DNA from: Rhodoferax sp. | GTDB taxonomy: Bacteria > Pseudomonadota > Gammaproteobacteria > Burkholderiales > Burkholderiaceae_C | Length of the DNA: 64,000 nucleotides | Reading direction: 5' to 3' | NCBI GenBank assembly: GCA_008015235.1 | Contig: SSFF01000004.1 | Span: 62,001-126,000 of the forward strand | Shown here: positions 1 through 9,859 of the stretch, piece by piece | Layout: each line of letters begins with the position of its first letter | Position numbering within the stretch: the first letter of the stretch is position 1 | The notes under the pieces: model-generated | The model's database searches: none | What the model saw: only the letters and a program-made list of their open reading frames with translations | Told to the model about the DNA's origin: nothing | Made by a program: the position numbers and the translations under genes

Positions 1-1171
1 CTGCGCGCGCGGCTTCCACGGCCGCGTTGAGTGCCAGGATGTTGGTCTGGAAGGCGATGCCATCGATGACACCAATGATGTCGCTGATCTTGCGCGAGGC
101 GTGGTTGATTTCGGCCATGGTGTTGACCACCTGGCCCACCACTGCGCCACCTTGCTGTGCGCTGCGTTCCGCTTCCGACGCCAGTTGTGTGGCCATGCGC
201 GCGGAATCGGCTGATTGCTTGATGGCCCCGGACATCTGTTCCATGCTGGACGCGGTTTCCTGCAGGCTGCTGGCAGTCTGTTCGGTGCGTGCACTCAGGT
301 CGTGGTTGCCGGAGGCCACTTCAGAGCTGGCGGTCTTGATGCTGTCGGCGGACTCGCGCACCTGGCTGATGACCTGTACCAGGGACTTCTGCATGCGATC
401 GAGGACCAGGGTCATGTGGGCCAGTTCGTCCTTGCCTTCGGCCACCAGCGGGGCCTGGCTCAGGTCGCCCGCGGCCATGCGCTCGGCAAAGTCGGACACG
501 CCATGCACCGGGCGCACGATCGAGTGGGCAATGCGCCAGCCCAGCACAATGGCCGTTGCGATGCTCAGTGCACCGATGACGAGCAATGCCGCCGTGATGG
601 TGCGGATGGCTCCGTTGATCTTCACAAAGATGTCGGAACCGCCTTTTTGCAGCGCCGCTTCAATACCGGCCAGCATCTCGTACATGGGCTTGAAACCCTT
701 CTCGGCTTCCTGCATGGCGTCCCAGGCCTCGGCGCTGGAGGCATAGCCGTTGTTCAGCAGCTTTTCTGCCACCGGGTTCACTGCGGCGCGGTAGGTCTGC
801 AGGTTGGCGCGGAAGGCTGCCAGGTTCTTCTTCTGGTCTTCGTTGATGTTGGCGTTGCCGAAATCATTGCCAGCGCCATCGAGTACGGCTTGCTGGGCAT
901 CCCAGTGCGCCTTGAGTTGCTTGATGGTCTCGGGCTTGCCAAAGGCTGCGACCATGCCGTTGTGGTCGGCCTTGCTCTCCAGGATGCCGTACTTGGCCTT
1001 GGCCGTGATGACATTGATGGGGATGAGCTTGCCGGTGATGCCGTCGAGCCCCTTGAACGCCACATTCAGCCCGAACCAGCCAATGCCGATCACGGCAATG
1101 GACAGCAGCACCAGCAGGCCAAAGCCGGCGTAGAGGCGGGTTCCGATACGGATGCGGGTCAGCATGGGCAT
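1..1171 (-). CDS. methyl-accepting chemotaxis protein, amino-terminal 390 residues (cut by window edge)
   Basis: This is a transmembrane chemoreceptor that passes periplasmic signals to the CheA/CheW kinase array. The ATG at 1171 has an AGGAGA ribosome site and opens a positively charged start followed by a membrane segment (about residues 12-32). A periplasmic four-helix-type region follows (about 35-190), then a second membrane segment (about 192-212) ending in a HAMP domain (RPVHGVSDFAERMAAGDLSQ). The cytoplasmic helical domain then runs into the conserved tip (TNILALNAAVEA), where the window ends. The adaptation and carboxyl-terminal regions lie outside. The ligand cannot be told from the sequence. 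It is divergent from modA, with 83 bp between the starts. Confidence 0.93.
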   Translation of the reverse strand, partial: MPMLTRIRIGTRLYAGFGLLVLLSIAVIGIGWFGLNVAFKGLDGITGKLIPINVITAKAKYGILESKADHNGMVAAFGKPETIKQLKAHWDAQQAVLDGAGNDFGNANINEDQKKNLAAFRANLQTYRAAVNPVAEKLLNNGYASSAEAWDAMQEAEKGFKPMYEMLAGIEAALQKGGSDIFVKINGAIRTITAALLVIGALSIATAIVLGWRIAHSIVRPVHGVSDFAERMAAGDLSQAPLVAEGKDELAHMTLVLDRMQKSLVQVISQVRESADSIKTASSEVASGNHDLSARTEQTASSLQETASSMEQMSGAIKQSADSARMATQLASEAERSAQQGGAVVGQVVNTMAEINHASRKISDIIGVIDGIAFQTNILALNAAVEAARA

Positions 1172-1254
1172 GTCTCCTGATAAGTTTCAACAAAGGAGTA
1201 TCGGCACTTTGGCGGGCGGCTGAACAGGCGGGCTTCTACCTATACTGCGGGCCT

Positions 1255-2028
1255 ATGTGTACAAGGTCATTTACCGCAGTGTTGCTGCGTAGCTTCGCTT
1301 CGTTGGGTTTGTGGGCCTGCCTGATTTCCGCCCATGCCGAGACTGTGCAGGTGGGTGTTGCGGCCAACATGGCCGCGCCCATGCAGGCGCTGCTGGTCGG
1401 CTTTCAGCGTGACAGTGGTCACAACGCGGTGGTGGTGCTCGGCTCTACCGGGAAGCTCTATGCCCAGATCCGCAATGGTGCGCCGTTGGATCTGCTGGTC
1501 TCGGCCGACGAGGCCACACCAGCCCGGCTGGAAAGCGAGAAACTGGCGGTGGCAGGCACGCGCCAGACCTATGGCATTGGGCGCCTGGTCTTGTGGAGTG
1601 CCCAGAAGGACCGGATCGATGCCCAGGGCGCCGTGCTGCGTAGCGGCACCTTCGATCATTTGGCGCTGGCCAACCCTGCGACGGCACCCTACGGCGCCGC
1701 GGCCGTACAGGTCATGGAGCACCTGGGCTTGCGGGCGCAGTTGCAGCCGCGCTGGGTCCAGGGGGAGAGCGTGGCCCAGGCCTACCAGTTCGTGGCCAGT
1801 GGCAATGCCGAGCTGGGATTCGTGTCCTTGTCGCAGGTGTGGCAAGGCGGCCAGCTGCGTGAGGGCTCGATGTGGCTGGTGCCGCAAAGCCTGCATTCGC
1901 CCTTGCGCCAAGATGCCGTGTTGTTGCAGCGCGGGCAGTCGAATGCGGCGGCGCTGGCCCTGTTGGCCTACCTGCGCAGCGACGCTGCACGTGCCGTGTT
2001 GCGCAGTTTCGGTTACGAGATGCCCTGA
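1255..2028 (+). CDS. modA: molybdate ABC transporter, periplasmic binding protein ModA
   Basis: This is the periplasmic molybdate/tungstate-binding protein of the high-affinity importer. The 257-residue product begins with a signal peptide (hydrophobic about 8-26, likely cleaved after the HA at 27-28). The mature start ETVQVGVAANM and the later LLVSADEATPARL and LVLWSAQKD segments are typical of ModA. Its stop TGA is immediately followed by the ATG of modB, so the two are probably translationally coupled. I see no clear ModE-type box in the 83 bp upstream. Length and operon context make the call firm; preference for molybdate over tungstate is inferred from the family. Confidence 0.95.
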   Translation: MCTRSFTAVLLRSFASLGLWACLISAHAETVQVGVAANMAAPMQALLVGFQRDSGHNAVVVLGSTGKLYAQIRNGAPLDLLVSADEATPARLESEKLAVAGTRQTYGIGRLVLWSAQKDRIDAQGAVLRSGTFDHLALANPATAPYGAAAVQVMEHLGLRAQLQPRWVQGESVAQAYQFVASGNAELGFVSLSQVWQGGQLREGSMWLVPQSLHSPLRQDAVLLQRGQSNAAALALLAYLRSDAARAVLRSFGYEMP

Positions 2029-2724
2029 ATGCCCGTGACCCCCATGCTTTCCGCGCAGGATTGGGATGCCATTGGCTTGAGCCTGCGCCTGGCGGCCAGC
2101 ACCACGGCCATCCTGCTGCTGCTGGCAACGCCCTTGGCCTGGTGGCTGGCGCACACCCGGTCGCGCGTGCGTGCCCTAGTGGGGGCGGTGGTGGCCTTGC
2201 CGCTGGTGCTGCCACCCACCGTGCTGGGCTTCTACCTGCTGGTGTCCTTGGGGCCGCAGGGCTGGGTGGGGCAGGCCATGCAGTCCATGGGCTGGGGCCT
2301 GCTGCCTTTCAGCTTTGGCGGTTTGCTGCTGGGCTCGGTCATCTATTCGCTGCCCTTTGCCGTGCAGCCCTTGCAACATGCCTTCGAGTCCATGGGGCGG
2401 CGCCCGCTGGAGGTGGCCGCCACCTTGCGTGCCAGTCCCTGGGCTGCGTTCTGGCGCGTGGCGCTGCCGCTGGCGCGGCCCGGCTATGTGAGCGCGGCCA
2501 TCCTGAGCTTTGCGCACACAGTAGGCGAGTTTGGCGTGGTGCTCATGCTTGGCGGCAACATCCCGGGCCAGACCCAGGTGGTATCGACCCAGATCTACGG
2601 CCATGTGGAGGCCATGGCCTACGGACAGGCGCACGCCCTGTCGCTGGGTATGGTGCTGTTTGCCTTGCTGGTGCTGCTGGCACTGGGACTGGTGCAGCGG
2701 CGCCAGCGTGGGGTGCTGGCATGA
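2029..2724 (+). CDS. modB: molybdate ABC transporter permease ModB
   Basis: This is the inner-membrane channel subunit of the molybdate importer. The 231 residues form about five or six membrane helices. The cytoplasmic EAA loop that docks on the ATPase is visible at about residues 128-152 (EVAATLRASPWAAF...ALPLARPG). FGVVLMLGGNIPG near the carboxyl end is a familiar ModB signature. The ATG abuts the modA stop, and modC follows after a 61-bp spacer, giving a modABC operon of standard order. Confidence 0.95.
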   Translation: MPVTPMLSAQDWDAIGLSLRLAASTTAILLLLATPLAWWLAHTRSRVRALVGAVVALPLVLPPTVLGFYLLVSLGPQGWVGQAMQSMGWGLLPFSFGGLLLGSVIYSLPFAVQPLQHAFESMGRRPLEVAATLRASPWAAFWRVALPLARPGYVSAAILSFAHTVGEFGVVLMLGGNIPGQTQVVSTQIYGHVEAMAYGQAHALSLGMVLFALLVLLALGLVQRRQRGVLA

Positions 2725-2785
2725 GCGCGCGCCGGGCCGTTCCCAAGCAAGCTCGCTCCACAGTGCGCAGCACGGAGGTTTCCCA

Positions 2786-3907
2786 GTGAGCGCACCTGTT
2801 CAGCAGCGGTTGCGGCTGCAGTGGCAGCGCGGTGCCTTCGTGCTCGACGTGGACTTGAGCCTGCCTGGCAGCGGCATCACCGTGCTCTATGGCCCCTCTG
2901 GCTGCGGCAAGACCAGCCTGCTGCGCTGCGTGGCCGGGCTGGAGCGCGCCCAGGGCAACGCTCTGGTGCAGATGGGGGGACTGACTTGGCAGGACGACAG
3001 CCGCGGCCTGTTCGTGCCCACGCACCGGCGCGCCATCGGCTATGTATTCCAGGAAGCCAGCCTGTTCGAGCACCTCAGCGTGCGCGACAACATTGCGTTT
3101 GGCCGACCGCGAAACGCTGGCACCGGCGCTGCCGCACTGTCGCTCGATGCCGTGGTAGCGCTGCTGGGCATTGGCCACCTGCTTGCACGGCGCAGTACCG
3201 ACCTTTCCGGGGGCGAACGCCAGCGCGTGGCGATTGCCCGCGCCTTGGCGGCCCAACCGGCCGTGCTGCTGCTGGACGAACCCTTGTCGGCACTGGACCA
3301 TGCCCGGCGCCAGGAAATCCTGCCCTGGCTGGAGCGTCTGCGCCATGAAGTGCATATTCCGATGCTCTACGTCACCCACGCGGCCGACGAGGTGGCACGC
3401 CTGGCCGATACCCTGGTGGTGATGGACCAAGGGCGTGCAGTGGCCTGCGGAGCCGCTACCGAGGTGCTGGCACAGGTGGATACCCCGGTGGTACTGGGCG
3501 AGGATGCGGGGGCCTTGCTGCAGGGCACGGTCCAGTCCATCGACAGCGACTGGCACTTGGCGGAAGTGCAGTGCGGCTCGGCCACGCTGTGGCTGCGCGA
3601 CAGCGGGCTGGTCGTGGGGCAGGGCGTGCGGGTGCGGGTGCTGGCGCGCGATGTGAGCCTGGCGCTGGCCGAGGTGCAGGGCAGCAGCATCCAGAACGCG
3701 CTGCGGGCCACGGTGCGCTCCATCGTGCCCGGTGGGCACCCGTCGCAGGCCCTGGTGCAGTTGCAGCTGGCCCCGCCCGATGCCGCACCCGACAGCGCGC
3801 CGAACCTGCTGTTGGCGCGCATCACCCAGCGGGCCGTGCACAGCCTGGACCTGCAGGTGGGGCAAGCGGTGTGGGCGCACATCAAATCGGTCGGTCTGGT
3901 GCGCTGA
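2786..3907 (+). CDS. modC: molybdate ABC transporter ATP-binding protein ModC
   Basis: This is the ATPase that powers the ModAB importer. I place the start at the GTG at 2786 because GGAGG lies eight bases upstream and the protein then begins in the usual place; the reading frame remains open further upstream, but only through modB. The 373 residues carry Walker A GPSGCGKTS (36-44), signature LSGGERQR (140-147), Walker B VLLLDEP and the D-loop ALD (about 160-171), and a carboxyl-terminal TOBE/Mop-type region (about 290-373) that in this family senses bound molybdate. It ends the modABC operon. Confidence 0.95.
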   Translation: MSAPVQQRLRLQWQRGAFVLDVDLSLPGSGITVLYGPSGCGKTSLLRCVAGLERAQGNALVQMGGLTWQDDSRGLFVPTHRRAIGYVFQEASLFEHLSVRDNIAFGRPRNAGTGAAALSLDAVVALLGIGHLLARRSTDLSGGERQRVAIARALAAQPAVLLLDEPLSALDHARRQEILPWLERLRHEVHIPMLYVTHAADEVARLADTLVVMDQGRAVACGAATEVLAQVDTPVVLGEDAGALLQGTVQSIDSDWHLAEVQCGSATLWLRDSGLVVGQGVRVRVLARDVSLALAEVQGSSIQNALRATVRSIVPGGHPSQALVQLQLAPPDAAPDSAPNLLLARITQRAVHSLDLQVGQAVWAHIKSVGLVR

Positions 3908-4025
3908 ACGCAAGCTGTTTGCCACGGGCATTGCAATGGTGCGGTGAATTTTTTTGCACCTTTTGGCGGTTTTGAAGGCCTACAGTGTGAATTCCATTGA
4001 ATGCGCTGCGGCGCCGGAGAATGTC

Positions 4026-4832
4026 ATGAGCACAGCCGACCAGATGCCCACCCTGTTTGTTTCCCATGGAGCCCCCCTGTTTGCGCTGGAGCCCGGCGAG
4101 ACCGGGCCGCTGTTGGCCCAGTGGGCCCGTGACCATGCACCGCAGCCGCGCGGCATTGTGGTCATGTCGCCACATTGGATGGCGCGCGGTCCGGCGGTCA
4201 TGACCAATCCTCAACCCACCACCTGGCACGACTTTGGCGGCTTTCCGCGCCCGCTGTACAGCCTGCAATACCCGGCCCCCGGTGCACCGGACCTGGCCGC
4301 CCGGGTGCTGTCCCTGCTGGATATTGCCGGCATGTCAGCCCAGGGCGATGCCCAGCGTCCGCTGGACCATGGCACCTGGGTGCCGCTGATGCACCTGTAC
4401 CCGCAGGCCAATGTGCCGGTAGTCCAGGTGGCCCTGCCGGTGGGCTTTGGCCCCAAAGAGGTATATGCCATGGGCCAGGCCCTGCAGGCCTTGCGCAAGG
4501 AGGGCATCCTGGTTCTTGGCAGTGGTGCCATGACCCACAACCTGGGCGAGTTCGGGGCTTACGACGGCAATACGCCTGCGCCTTATGCGGTGGCATTCGG
4601 CCGCTGGGTGGAAGGCGCCGTGGCCCGGGGCGACCGCACTGCACTGCTGAACTACCGCGAACTGGCACCCCACGCCCACCGCGCCCATCCGACCGAAGAC
4701 CACTTCCTGCCGCTGTTCTTTGCACTCGGTGCCGCAGGCTGGGGCCAGGAAGGGGCCGCGCCGGAACTCGACTACCTGAGCCGCGAAATCCTCTACGGCA
4801 TGCTGGCCATGGATGCTTTTGCCCTGCATTGA
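4026..4832 (+). CDS. LigB/DODA-type extradiol ring-opening dioxygenase family protein
   Basis: This cytoplasmic non-haem iron (or zinc) enzyme belongs to the class III extradiol dioxygenase superfamily, as do E. coli YgiD and plant DODA. The ATG at 4026 has GGAG ten bases upstream and gives 268 residues. Candidate metal ligands are His14 (SHGAPL), His50 (SPHW) and His171 (MTHNLGEFG); DHGTWVPLMHLYP (114-126) and the late HPTEDHFLPLFFALGAA are family signatures. The substrate is unknown; several family members act on catechols such as DOPA. It stands alone between modC and a FIST gene. Confidence 0.87.
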   Translation: MSTADQMPTLFVSHGAPLFALEPGETGPLLAQWARDHAPQPRGIVVMSPHWMARGPAVMTNPQPTTWHDFGGFPRPLYSLQYPAPGAPDLAARVLSLLDIAGMSAQGDAQRPLDHGTWVPLMHLYPQANVPVVQVALPVGFGPKEVYAMGQALQALRKEGILVLGSGAMTHNLGEFGAYDGNTPAPYAVAFGRWVEGAVARGDRTALLNYRELAPHAHRAHPTEDHFLPLFFALGAAGWGQEGAAPELDYLSREILYGMLAMDAFALH

Positions 4833-4886
4833 GCGCGCGGTGCGGGTTGGCTGCGATACTGTCAGCCATCACATTGGAGAGTAGAC

Positions 4887-6008
4887 ATGGTGGAGCAACA
4901 GTATGTAGCGCTGAACGACCCTGCACAGTTCGGTGCCGTGGTCCAGGCTTGGGGCGCCCGTTGGCCTTCCATGGGGCTTTTCGTGATGCTGCCGGAGCAG
5001 GAAAAGCAGCACGTGCCCTGGATACAGGGCTATTGCCGGGACCATGGCATCGCGCTCATGGGCGCCGTGTTTCCAGCCTTGGTGGCCCAGGGCGGTTTTG
5101 TCTCGGAAGGTGCCTGGCTGGTGTGCTTTGCCGAACAGCCCGACTACCTGTTGCAGACCGATCTGCAGGGTGCCGGTGCACAGGCTCTGGAGCAATGGAC
5201 CCGCACCACCCTGGCCGGGTCTAAAGCGCCGCAGACACTGTTTTTCATTTTCGATGCCATGGTGCCGAACGTCAGTACGTTGCTGGGCAACCTGCACATG
5301 GCGCTGGACAGCGCGCCGCGCTATGCCGGGGTCAGTGCAGGCAGCGAGACCTTCACCCCCATGCCCTGCCTGTTTGACGCCCAGCGCCATGTCGGTGACG
5401 GCGTGCTGGTGATTGCCCTGGGAGAGCAGGCACGCACAGTGGTGCAGCATGCGTACCCGGTGTCAAAGACATTGATGAATGCCACCGCGGCGCAGGGCAA
5501 TCGCATCATCCGCATCAACGACCGGCCTGCGTTCGAGGTCTACCAGGAAGTCATCGCACAAGAGTATGGCGTGGCACTGACGGCCGATAATTTCTACGAC
5601 TATGCCGTGCATTTTCCCTTTGGGGCCGTCACCGTGGTGGATGTGCTGGTGCGCATACCGGTGGCCCTGGGCGAAGACCAGTCGTTGGTGTGCGTGGGTG
5701 AAATTTCCCCTAATACGAACTTGCGCTTGCTGCGTGCGCCAGAACTGGCGCAGAGCCATTGTGTGGCGCAGCTGGACGCGGCCTTGCGCAGTGCGGGGCG
5801 TCCAGCCGGTTCGGCGCTGATGACCTTCTACTGTGCCGGTCGGCGCATGCATTTCGGTGGCGAGTCAGCGCTGGAAGTGCAGCAGCTTCAGGAAACGACC
5901 GTTGCGCAGGCCTTGTTCGGTGCCCTGTCGTTGGGCGAGATTGACAGTGTGGAAGACCTGGATGTGCCGCGTTTCCACAACGCGGCCATGGTCTGCATAG
6001 CGGCCTGA
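4887..6008 (+). CDS. FIST N- and C-domain protein
   Basis: The 373-residue soluble protein matches the FIST family (F-box and intracellular signal transduction), a proposed small-ligand sensory domain often found near chemotaxis and signalling genes. The amino-terminal half (about 20-200, with GLFVMLPEQEK and the glycine-rich YAGVSAGSETFTP) resembles FIST_N. The carboxyl half (about 215-360, GNRIIRINDRPAFEVYQE then FYCAGRRMHFG) resembles FIST_C. No output domain is fused. It is convergent with the crotonase gene, with only eight bases between stops. Ligand and partner are not evident. Confidence 0.85.
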   Translation: MVEQQYVALNDPAQFGAVVQAWGARWPSMGLFVMLPEQEKQHVPWIQGYCRDHGIALMGAVFPALVAQGGFVSEGAWLVCFAEQPDYLLQTDLQGAGAQALEQWTRTTLAGSKAPQTLFFIFDAMVPNVSTLLGNLHMALDSAPRYAGVSAGSETFTPMPCLFDAQRHVGDGVLVIALGEQARTVVQHAYPVSKTLMNATAAQGNRIIRINDRPAFEVYQEVIAQEYGVALTADNFYDYAVHFPFGAVTVVDVLVRIPVALGEDQSLVCVGEISPNTNLRLLRAPELAQSHCVAQLDAALRSAGRPAGSALMTFYCAGRRMHFGGESALEVQQLQETTVAQALFGALSLGEIDSVEDLDVPRFHNAAMVCIAA

Positions 6009-6016
6009 ATGGCGCG

Positions 6017-6922
6017 TCAGGTGCGCGCGCGGCGTACCTCCATGGCCGCAATCTGCGCGCGGGCTTCGTCCCCTTCGGGAATCGGCTGGCCGCTGTCGCG
6101 CCATTGGACCGCGGCCTTGAAGCCGTTTTCCTGCGCATAGCGGCGAAACCACAGGCCTTCGGGGTTGTGGCGGGTGATGCCGTCAAACACCGTGGCCATC
6201 ATCTGGGTCTGCTCCAGGCCCATGGTGAGCATGACCTGGTTCACCACCATCTTGTGCATGGCCAGGTGGCCGCTGGGCACCCCGGCAATGCGGTTGGCCA
6301 GGCGCAGGGTTTCAGCTTCGAGTTCAGTCAAAGGAACTGCTGCATTGGCCAGGCCCCATTCGGCGGCTTTGGCCCCGCTGATGACATCGCCCGTGAACAT
6401 GAGCTGCTTGGCCCGTGTCGGACCCAGGCGGTAGGTCCACATGGCGGTGGTCGGACAGCCCCATACGCGCGTAGGCATGTAGCCAATGCGGGCGTCCTCG
6501 GCCATCACCAAAAGGTCGCAGCACAGCGCAATGTCGCTGCCCCCGGCCACCGCCGCGCCGTGCACCTTGGCGATGGTGGGCTTGGGGCTCTTCCACAGGC
6601 TCATGAAGTCTTCGGTGTTGCGCTTCATGGTGGCGTAGTCGACCATCGGGTCCCACGGTGTCTTTTCCTGCTGGCACGGATGCTCGATGTGCGATTCGGC
6701 CGAACCGGCCAGGTCGTAGCCGCCACAAAAGCCCTTGCCTGCGCCCTCAATCACGATGACGTGGATGTCGGGCTGCGCATTGGCCCAGTCCACGGCGGCG
6801 CGAATCTCGCGCGGTGTGTCGTCGGTAATGGCATTGAGGCGCTCAGGCCGGTTCAGCAGCAGGCGCGCAATGCGCGGGTTGCTGGCATCAGCGTCGATGC
6901 GCAGGGTGGAAAAGCTGGGCAT
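6017..6922 (-). CDS. crotonase-superfamily (enoyl-CoA hydratase-like) protein
   Basis: This is a 301-residue cytoplasmic protein of the enoyl-CoA hydratase/isomerase superfamily, which acts on acyl-CoA thioesters. The ATG at 6922 has AAGGAG eight bases upstream; upstream codons in frame look non-coding. The oxyanion-hole segment [12 protein letters not shown] and the second CoA-binding segment [19 protein letters not shown] are visible. Neither canonical catalytic glutamate of classical hydratase is obvious: the usual GGCELA is GGSDIA, and the region of the second Glu reads [11 protein letters not shown]. The reaction is therefore uncertain and need not be hydration. Confidence 0.85.
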   Translation of the reverse strand: MPSFSTLRIDADASNPRIARLLLNRPERLNAITDDTPREIRAAVDWANAQPDIHVIVIEGAGKGFCGGYDLAGSAESHIEHPCQQEKTPWDPMVDYATMKRNTEDFMSLWKSPKPTIAKVHGAAVAGGSDIALCCDLLVMAEDARIGYMPTRVWGCPTTAMWTYRLGPTRAKQLMFTGDVISGAKAAEWGLANAAVPLTELEAETLRLANRIAGVPSGHLAMHKMVVNQVMLTMGLEQTQMMATVFDGITRHNPEGLWFRRYAQENGFKAAVQWRDSGQPIPEGDEARAQIAAMEVRRART

Positions 6923-7054
6923 GGCAGGTACTCCTTGCGTCTGGGGCAATCGGGTCTGCCCCCATGCTAGGTGGCCAAGCACCGTCTGCCCATGCCCACA
7001 AACCCGGAGGCGCTGACATCTGGGTGACAACCGTTCCTCAGCCCGGATTGCAGG

Positions 7055-7110
7055 TCAAATTGGCATGTGGCCCGCTTGCAATATGCGCAGTTAGCTACCA
7101 AAAATGTAGC
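7055..7110 (-). repeat. dispersed comamonad palindromic element, copy 1 (intergenic)
   Basis: Read on the minus strand, this copy starts with the hairpin GCTAC...GTAGC (7110-7094), then TAACTGCGCATATTGCAAG, GCGGGCCACATGC and CAATTTG. It shares its order and spacing with the copies at 14892, 26393, 32314, 41289, 42081 and 53300. It lies between the crotonase start and the sdaA stop. Confidence 0.7.
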
Positions 7111-7113
7111 AAC

Positions 7114-8502
7114 TCAGCACTCCACGATATTCACTGCCAGGCCACCGCGCGCGGTTTCCTTGTACTTGGTCTTCATGTCGGCGCCGGTGTCGCGCATGGT
7201 CTTGATCACCTTGTCCAGGCTCACGAAGTGGCTGCCGTCGCCGCGCAGGGCCATGCGGGCGGCGTTGATGGCTTTGACCGAGGCAATGGCGTTGCGCTCG
7301 ATGCAGGGTATCTGCACCAGCCCGCCCACCGGGTCGCAGGTCAGGCCCAGGTGGTGCTCCATGCCGATCTCGGCAGCGTTTTCCACTTGCTCGGGCGTGC
7401 CGCCCAGCACCGCGCACAGGGCACCCGCCGCCATGGAGCAGGCCACGCCGACCTCGCCCTGGCAGCCCACCTCGGCCCCGCTGATGCTGGCGTTTTCCTT
7501 GTACAGGATGCCGATGGCCGCGGCCGTGAGCAGGAAGTCGTGCACGCCCTGCGCGGAGGCCTGGGGTACGAAGCGCGTGTAGTAGTGCAGCACGGCGGGA
7601 ATGATGCCGGCTGCGCCATTGGTCGGGGCCGTGACCACGCGGCCACCGGCGGCGTTTTCCTCGTTCACGGCCAGGGCGTAGAGGTTGACCCAGTCCAGCA
7701 CCTGCAGCGGATCGCGCAGGGCCTCCTCGGGCTTCGATGTAAGCGCGTCGCGCAGTGCCTTGGCACGGCGCTTGACCTTGAAGCCACCGGGCAGCACGCC
7801 CTCGGTGGCGCAGCCACGCGCCACGCAGGCCTGCATGACCTGCCAGATGCGCTCCAGCCCGGCGTCGATTTCGGCATCGCTGCGCCAGTGCTGCTCATTG
7901 CGCCGCATCACTTGGGCGATGGAGAGCCCCTGCGTTTTGCACACGGCCAGCAACTGGTCGCCGGTGGTGAAGGGCAGGGGCAGCACCGTGGCATCGGGTG
8001 CAATCACCTTATGGCGCGCCCCGTCGGCTGCCACCTCGTCGGTGACGATAAAGCCACCGCCCACCGAGTAGTAGGTGCGCTCGCACAGCGAGGCACCCGC
8101 CGCGTCCAGTGCTTCCAGCCGCATGCCGTTGGCGTGGAAGGGCAGGGCGGCGCGCATGAACAGCAGGTCGTCCTTCTCATGGAAGGCGATGGTGTGGCCG
8201 CCGGGCAAGGGGAGCTGCTTCTCAGTGCGCACCTGTGCCAGGTAAGCGGGAATGCGGTCCACGTCCACCGTGTCCGGCTCCAGCCCCATCAGGCCCAGCA
8301 GCACAGCGGTGTCGCTGCCGTGGCCCTTGCCGGTGGCCCCGAGCGAGCCATGCAGCCAGCAGCGCACCGTGGCGGTTTGCTTCAGCACGCCTTCGGCTTC
8401 AAGCTTGAGCGCAAACAGGCGCGCCGCCCGCATGGGGCCCACGGTGTGCGAACTGCTGGGGCCGATGCCGATCTTGAAAAGGTCGAAAACTGAAACTGCC
8501 AT
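7114..8502 (-). CDS. sdaA: L-serine ammonia-lyase (serine deaminase), iron-sulfur type
   Basis: This enzyme deaminates L-serine to pyruvate and ammonia using a [4Fe-4S] cluster. I chose the ATG at 8502 because [20 protein letters not shown] is the classical start; longer in-frame extensions run into dadA. The 462 residues contain the conserved [11 protein letters not shown], the [14 protein letters not shown] segment, the cysteine-bearing [17 protein letters not shown] and [17 protein letters not shown]. It lies 25 bases after dadA on the same strand, so it is the second gene behind the internal glycine riboswitch. In context it would drain serine made from glycine into pyruvate. Confidence 0.95.
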   Translation of the reverse strand: MAVSVFDLFKIGIGPSSSHTVGPMRAARLFALKLEAEGVLKQTATVRCWLHGSLGATGKGHGSDTAVLLGLMGLEPDTVDVDRIPAYLAQVRTEKQLPLPGGHTIAFHEKDDLLFMRAALPFHANGMRLEALDAAGASLCERTYYSVGGGFIVTDEVAADGARHKVIAPDATVLPLPFTTGDQLLAVCKTQGLSIAQVMRRNEQHWRSDAEIDAGLERIWQVMQACVARGCATEGVLPGGFKVKRRAKALRDALTSKPEEALRDPLQVLDWVNLYALAVNEENAAGGRVVTAPTNGAAGIIPAVLHYYTRFVPQASAQGVHDFLLTAAAIGILYKENASISGAEVGCQGEVGVACSMAAGALCAVLGGTPEQVENAAEIGMEHHLGLTCDPVGGLVQIPCIERNAIASVKAINAARMALRGDGSHFVSLDKVIKTMRDTGADMKTKYKETARGGLAVNIVEC

Positions 8503-8527
8503 GGTGCTCCTCGTTGTAGTTTTTGGC

Positions 8528-9787
8528 TTAGGCCTGCAGTGCGAGTGTGACTGCAGGCGCGCGCTTTGCAAAGTGCTGCTGCACCTGCGCGGCGATCTGG
8601 TGGCCGGTGATGGCCGACAGCGTCCAGCCCAGGTGGCCGTGGCCGGTGTTATAGAACACATTGGCGCAGCGGCCCTGGCCCACGCGCGGCATCATGTTCG
8701 GCAGCATGGGGCGCAACCCGGCCCAGGGCTCGACGCGGCGGGTGGATACACCAGGGAAGCACTGGTTCACCCATTGAATGAGGGGGCGAATGCGGTCGGC
8801 GCGGATGTTCTGGTTCATGCCGTTGAATTCTGCGGTGCCGGCTACGCGGAAGCGGTCAGCCCCAAGGCGGCTGGTGACCAGCTTGGTCTCGTCGTCGAGC
8901 AGGCTGACCCAGGGTGCCGCCTGTTGGCTGGTTTCGTCCTGCAGGTGCACGGTGATGGAATAGCCCTTGACCGGGTAGATGTTGAGGCGGTCGCCCAGCT
9001 GCGCCGCTAGGCTGCGGCCCCAGACGCCAGCGCACACCACCACAGCGTCGAACTGTGCCTGCTGCGCGGCACCTTCTTCGCCTTGCAGCAGCAGGGTGCT
9101 GGTGCGGCCATCGGCCTGGGCACGCAGCACCTGGGTGCCGCGCAGAAAGCGCACACCCAGGCGTTCGCAGGCTTGTGACAGGCCATGGGTGAAGAGGTGG
9201 ATGTCGCCGGTGGAGTCGCTCTCGGTATAGAAGCCGCCGTAGTACTGCCCAGCCAGCGTGGGCTCAATGGCACGCATCTCGTCGGGTGTGACGGCGCGGC
9301 GCTCCAGCCCGCCCTGGGCCAGCAGCTGGGTCACGTTGGCGGCGTGGTCAAAGCCCTTCTTGTCGCGGTAGATGTGCAGGATGCCGCGGCGTTCGTGCTT
9401 GAAATCAATGCCTTCCGACTGCGCCCAGGCAAACAGGTGCTGGCGCGCTTCGATCGCCAGTTTCGTCGTGGCGATTGTGTTGTCGCGGTACTTGGGTAGG
9501 GCGGCGACAAACTCGGCCAGCCAGCTGAACTTGTGCCAGGTCGGCAGCGGGTTCATCAGCAGCGGCGCGTCGGGGGTGAACATCCACTTCAGGCCCTTGA
9601 TGAGGGTGCTGGGGTGGTTCCAGACCTCGGCGTTCGAGGCCGAGAGTTGCCCGCCGTTGGCGTAGGACGTTTCCATCCCGGCGTAGCGGTTTTTGTCGAT
9701 CAGGGTGACCTGGAAACCCTGTTGGGCCAGGGCGTAGGCGGTGGTGACACCGGTGATACCGGCGCCGATGACGGCGATGTGTTGCAT
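8528..9787 (-). CDS. dadA: FAD-dependent D-amino acid dehydrogenase (small subunit, DadA family)
   Basis: This membrane-associated flavoprotein oxidises amino acids to 2-oxo acids and passes electrons to the respiratory chain. The 419-residue product starts at the ATG at 9787 with the dinucleotide fold [21 protein letters not shown] (split here only as residues 4-24) and keeps DadA signatures such as [15 protein letters not shown] and [13 protein letters not shown] tandem glycine riboswitch and a terminator-like hairpin precede it, and sdaA follows. DadA usually acts on D-alanine and other D-amino acids; the riboswitch suggests that glycine itself may be a substrate, which is inference. Homologues are also annotated as D-amino acid dehydrogenase in unrelated contexts. 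Confidence 0.92.
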   Translation of the reverse strand: MQHIAVIGAGITGVTTAYALAQQGFQVTLIDKNRYAGMETSYANGGQLSASNAEVWNHPSTLIKGLKWMFTPDAPLLMNPLPTWHKFSWLAEFVAALPKYRDNTIATTKLAIEARQHLFAWAQSEGIDFKHERRGILHIYRDKKGFDHAANVTQLLAQGGLERRAVTPDEMRAIEPTLAGQYYGGFYTESDSTGDIHLFTHGLSQACERLGVRFLRGTQVLRAQADGRTSTLLLQGEEGAAQQAQFDAVVVCAGVWGRSLAAQLGDRLNIYPVKGYSITVHLQDETSQQAAPWVSLLDDETKLVTSRLGADRFRVAGTAEFNGMNQNIRADRIRPLIQWVNQCFPGVSTRRVEPWAGLRPMLPNMMPRVGQGRCANVFYNTGHGHLGWTLSAITGHQIAAQVQQHFAKRAPAVTLALQA

Positions 9788-9811
9788 GCTGCACTCTCTT
9801 TGAGACTGTCC

Positions 9812-9855
9812 AAAACAAAAGGTCGCTGCGCATGCACCGTGCACACGCTGCGACC
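9812..9855 (-). terminator. terminator-like hairpin between glycine riboswitch and dadA
   Basis: On the minus strand GGTCGCAGCG (9855-9846) pairs with CGCAGCGACC (9830-9821) with one A-A mismatch; the loop can pair further through TGCA. It is followed by TTTTGTTTT (9820-9812). It sits directly after the second aptamer, so it is the likely expression platform: transcription would stop here unless glycine binding prevents hairpin formation. Confidence 0.6.
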
Positions 9856-9859
9856 CCCT

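Noticed and set aside
215-1180. Plus-strand frame of 321 codons over the chemoreceptor
   Set aside because: It is the shadow of the chemotaxis receptor gene on the minus strand, whose conserved tip and HAMP domain are clear.
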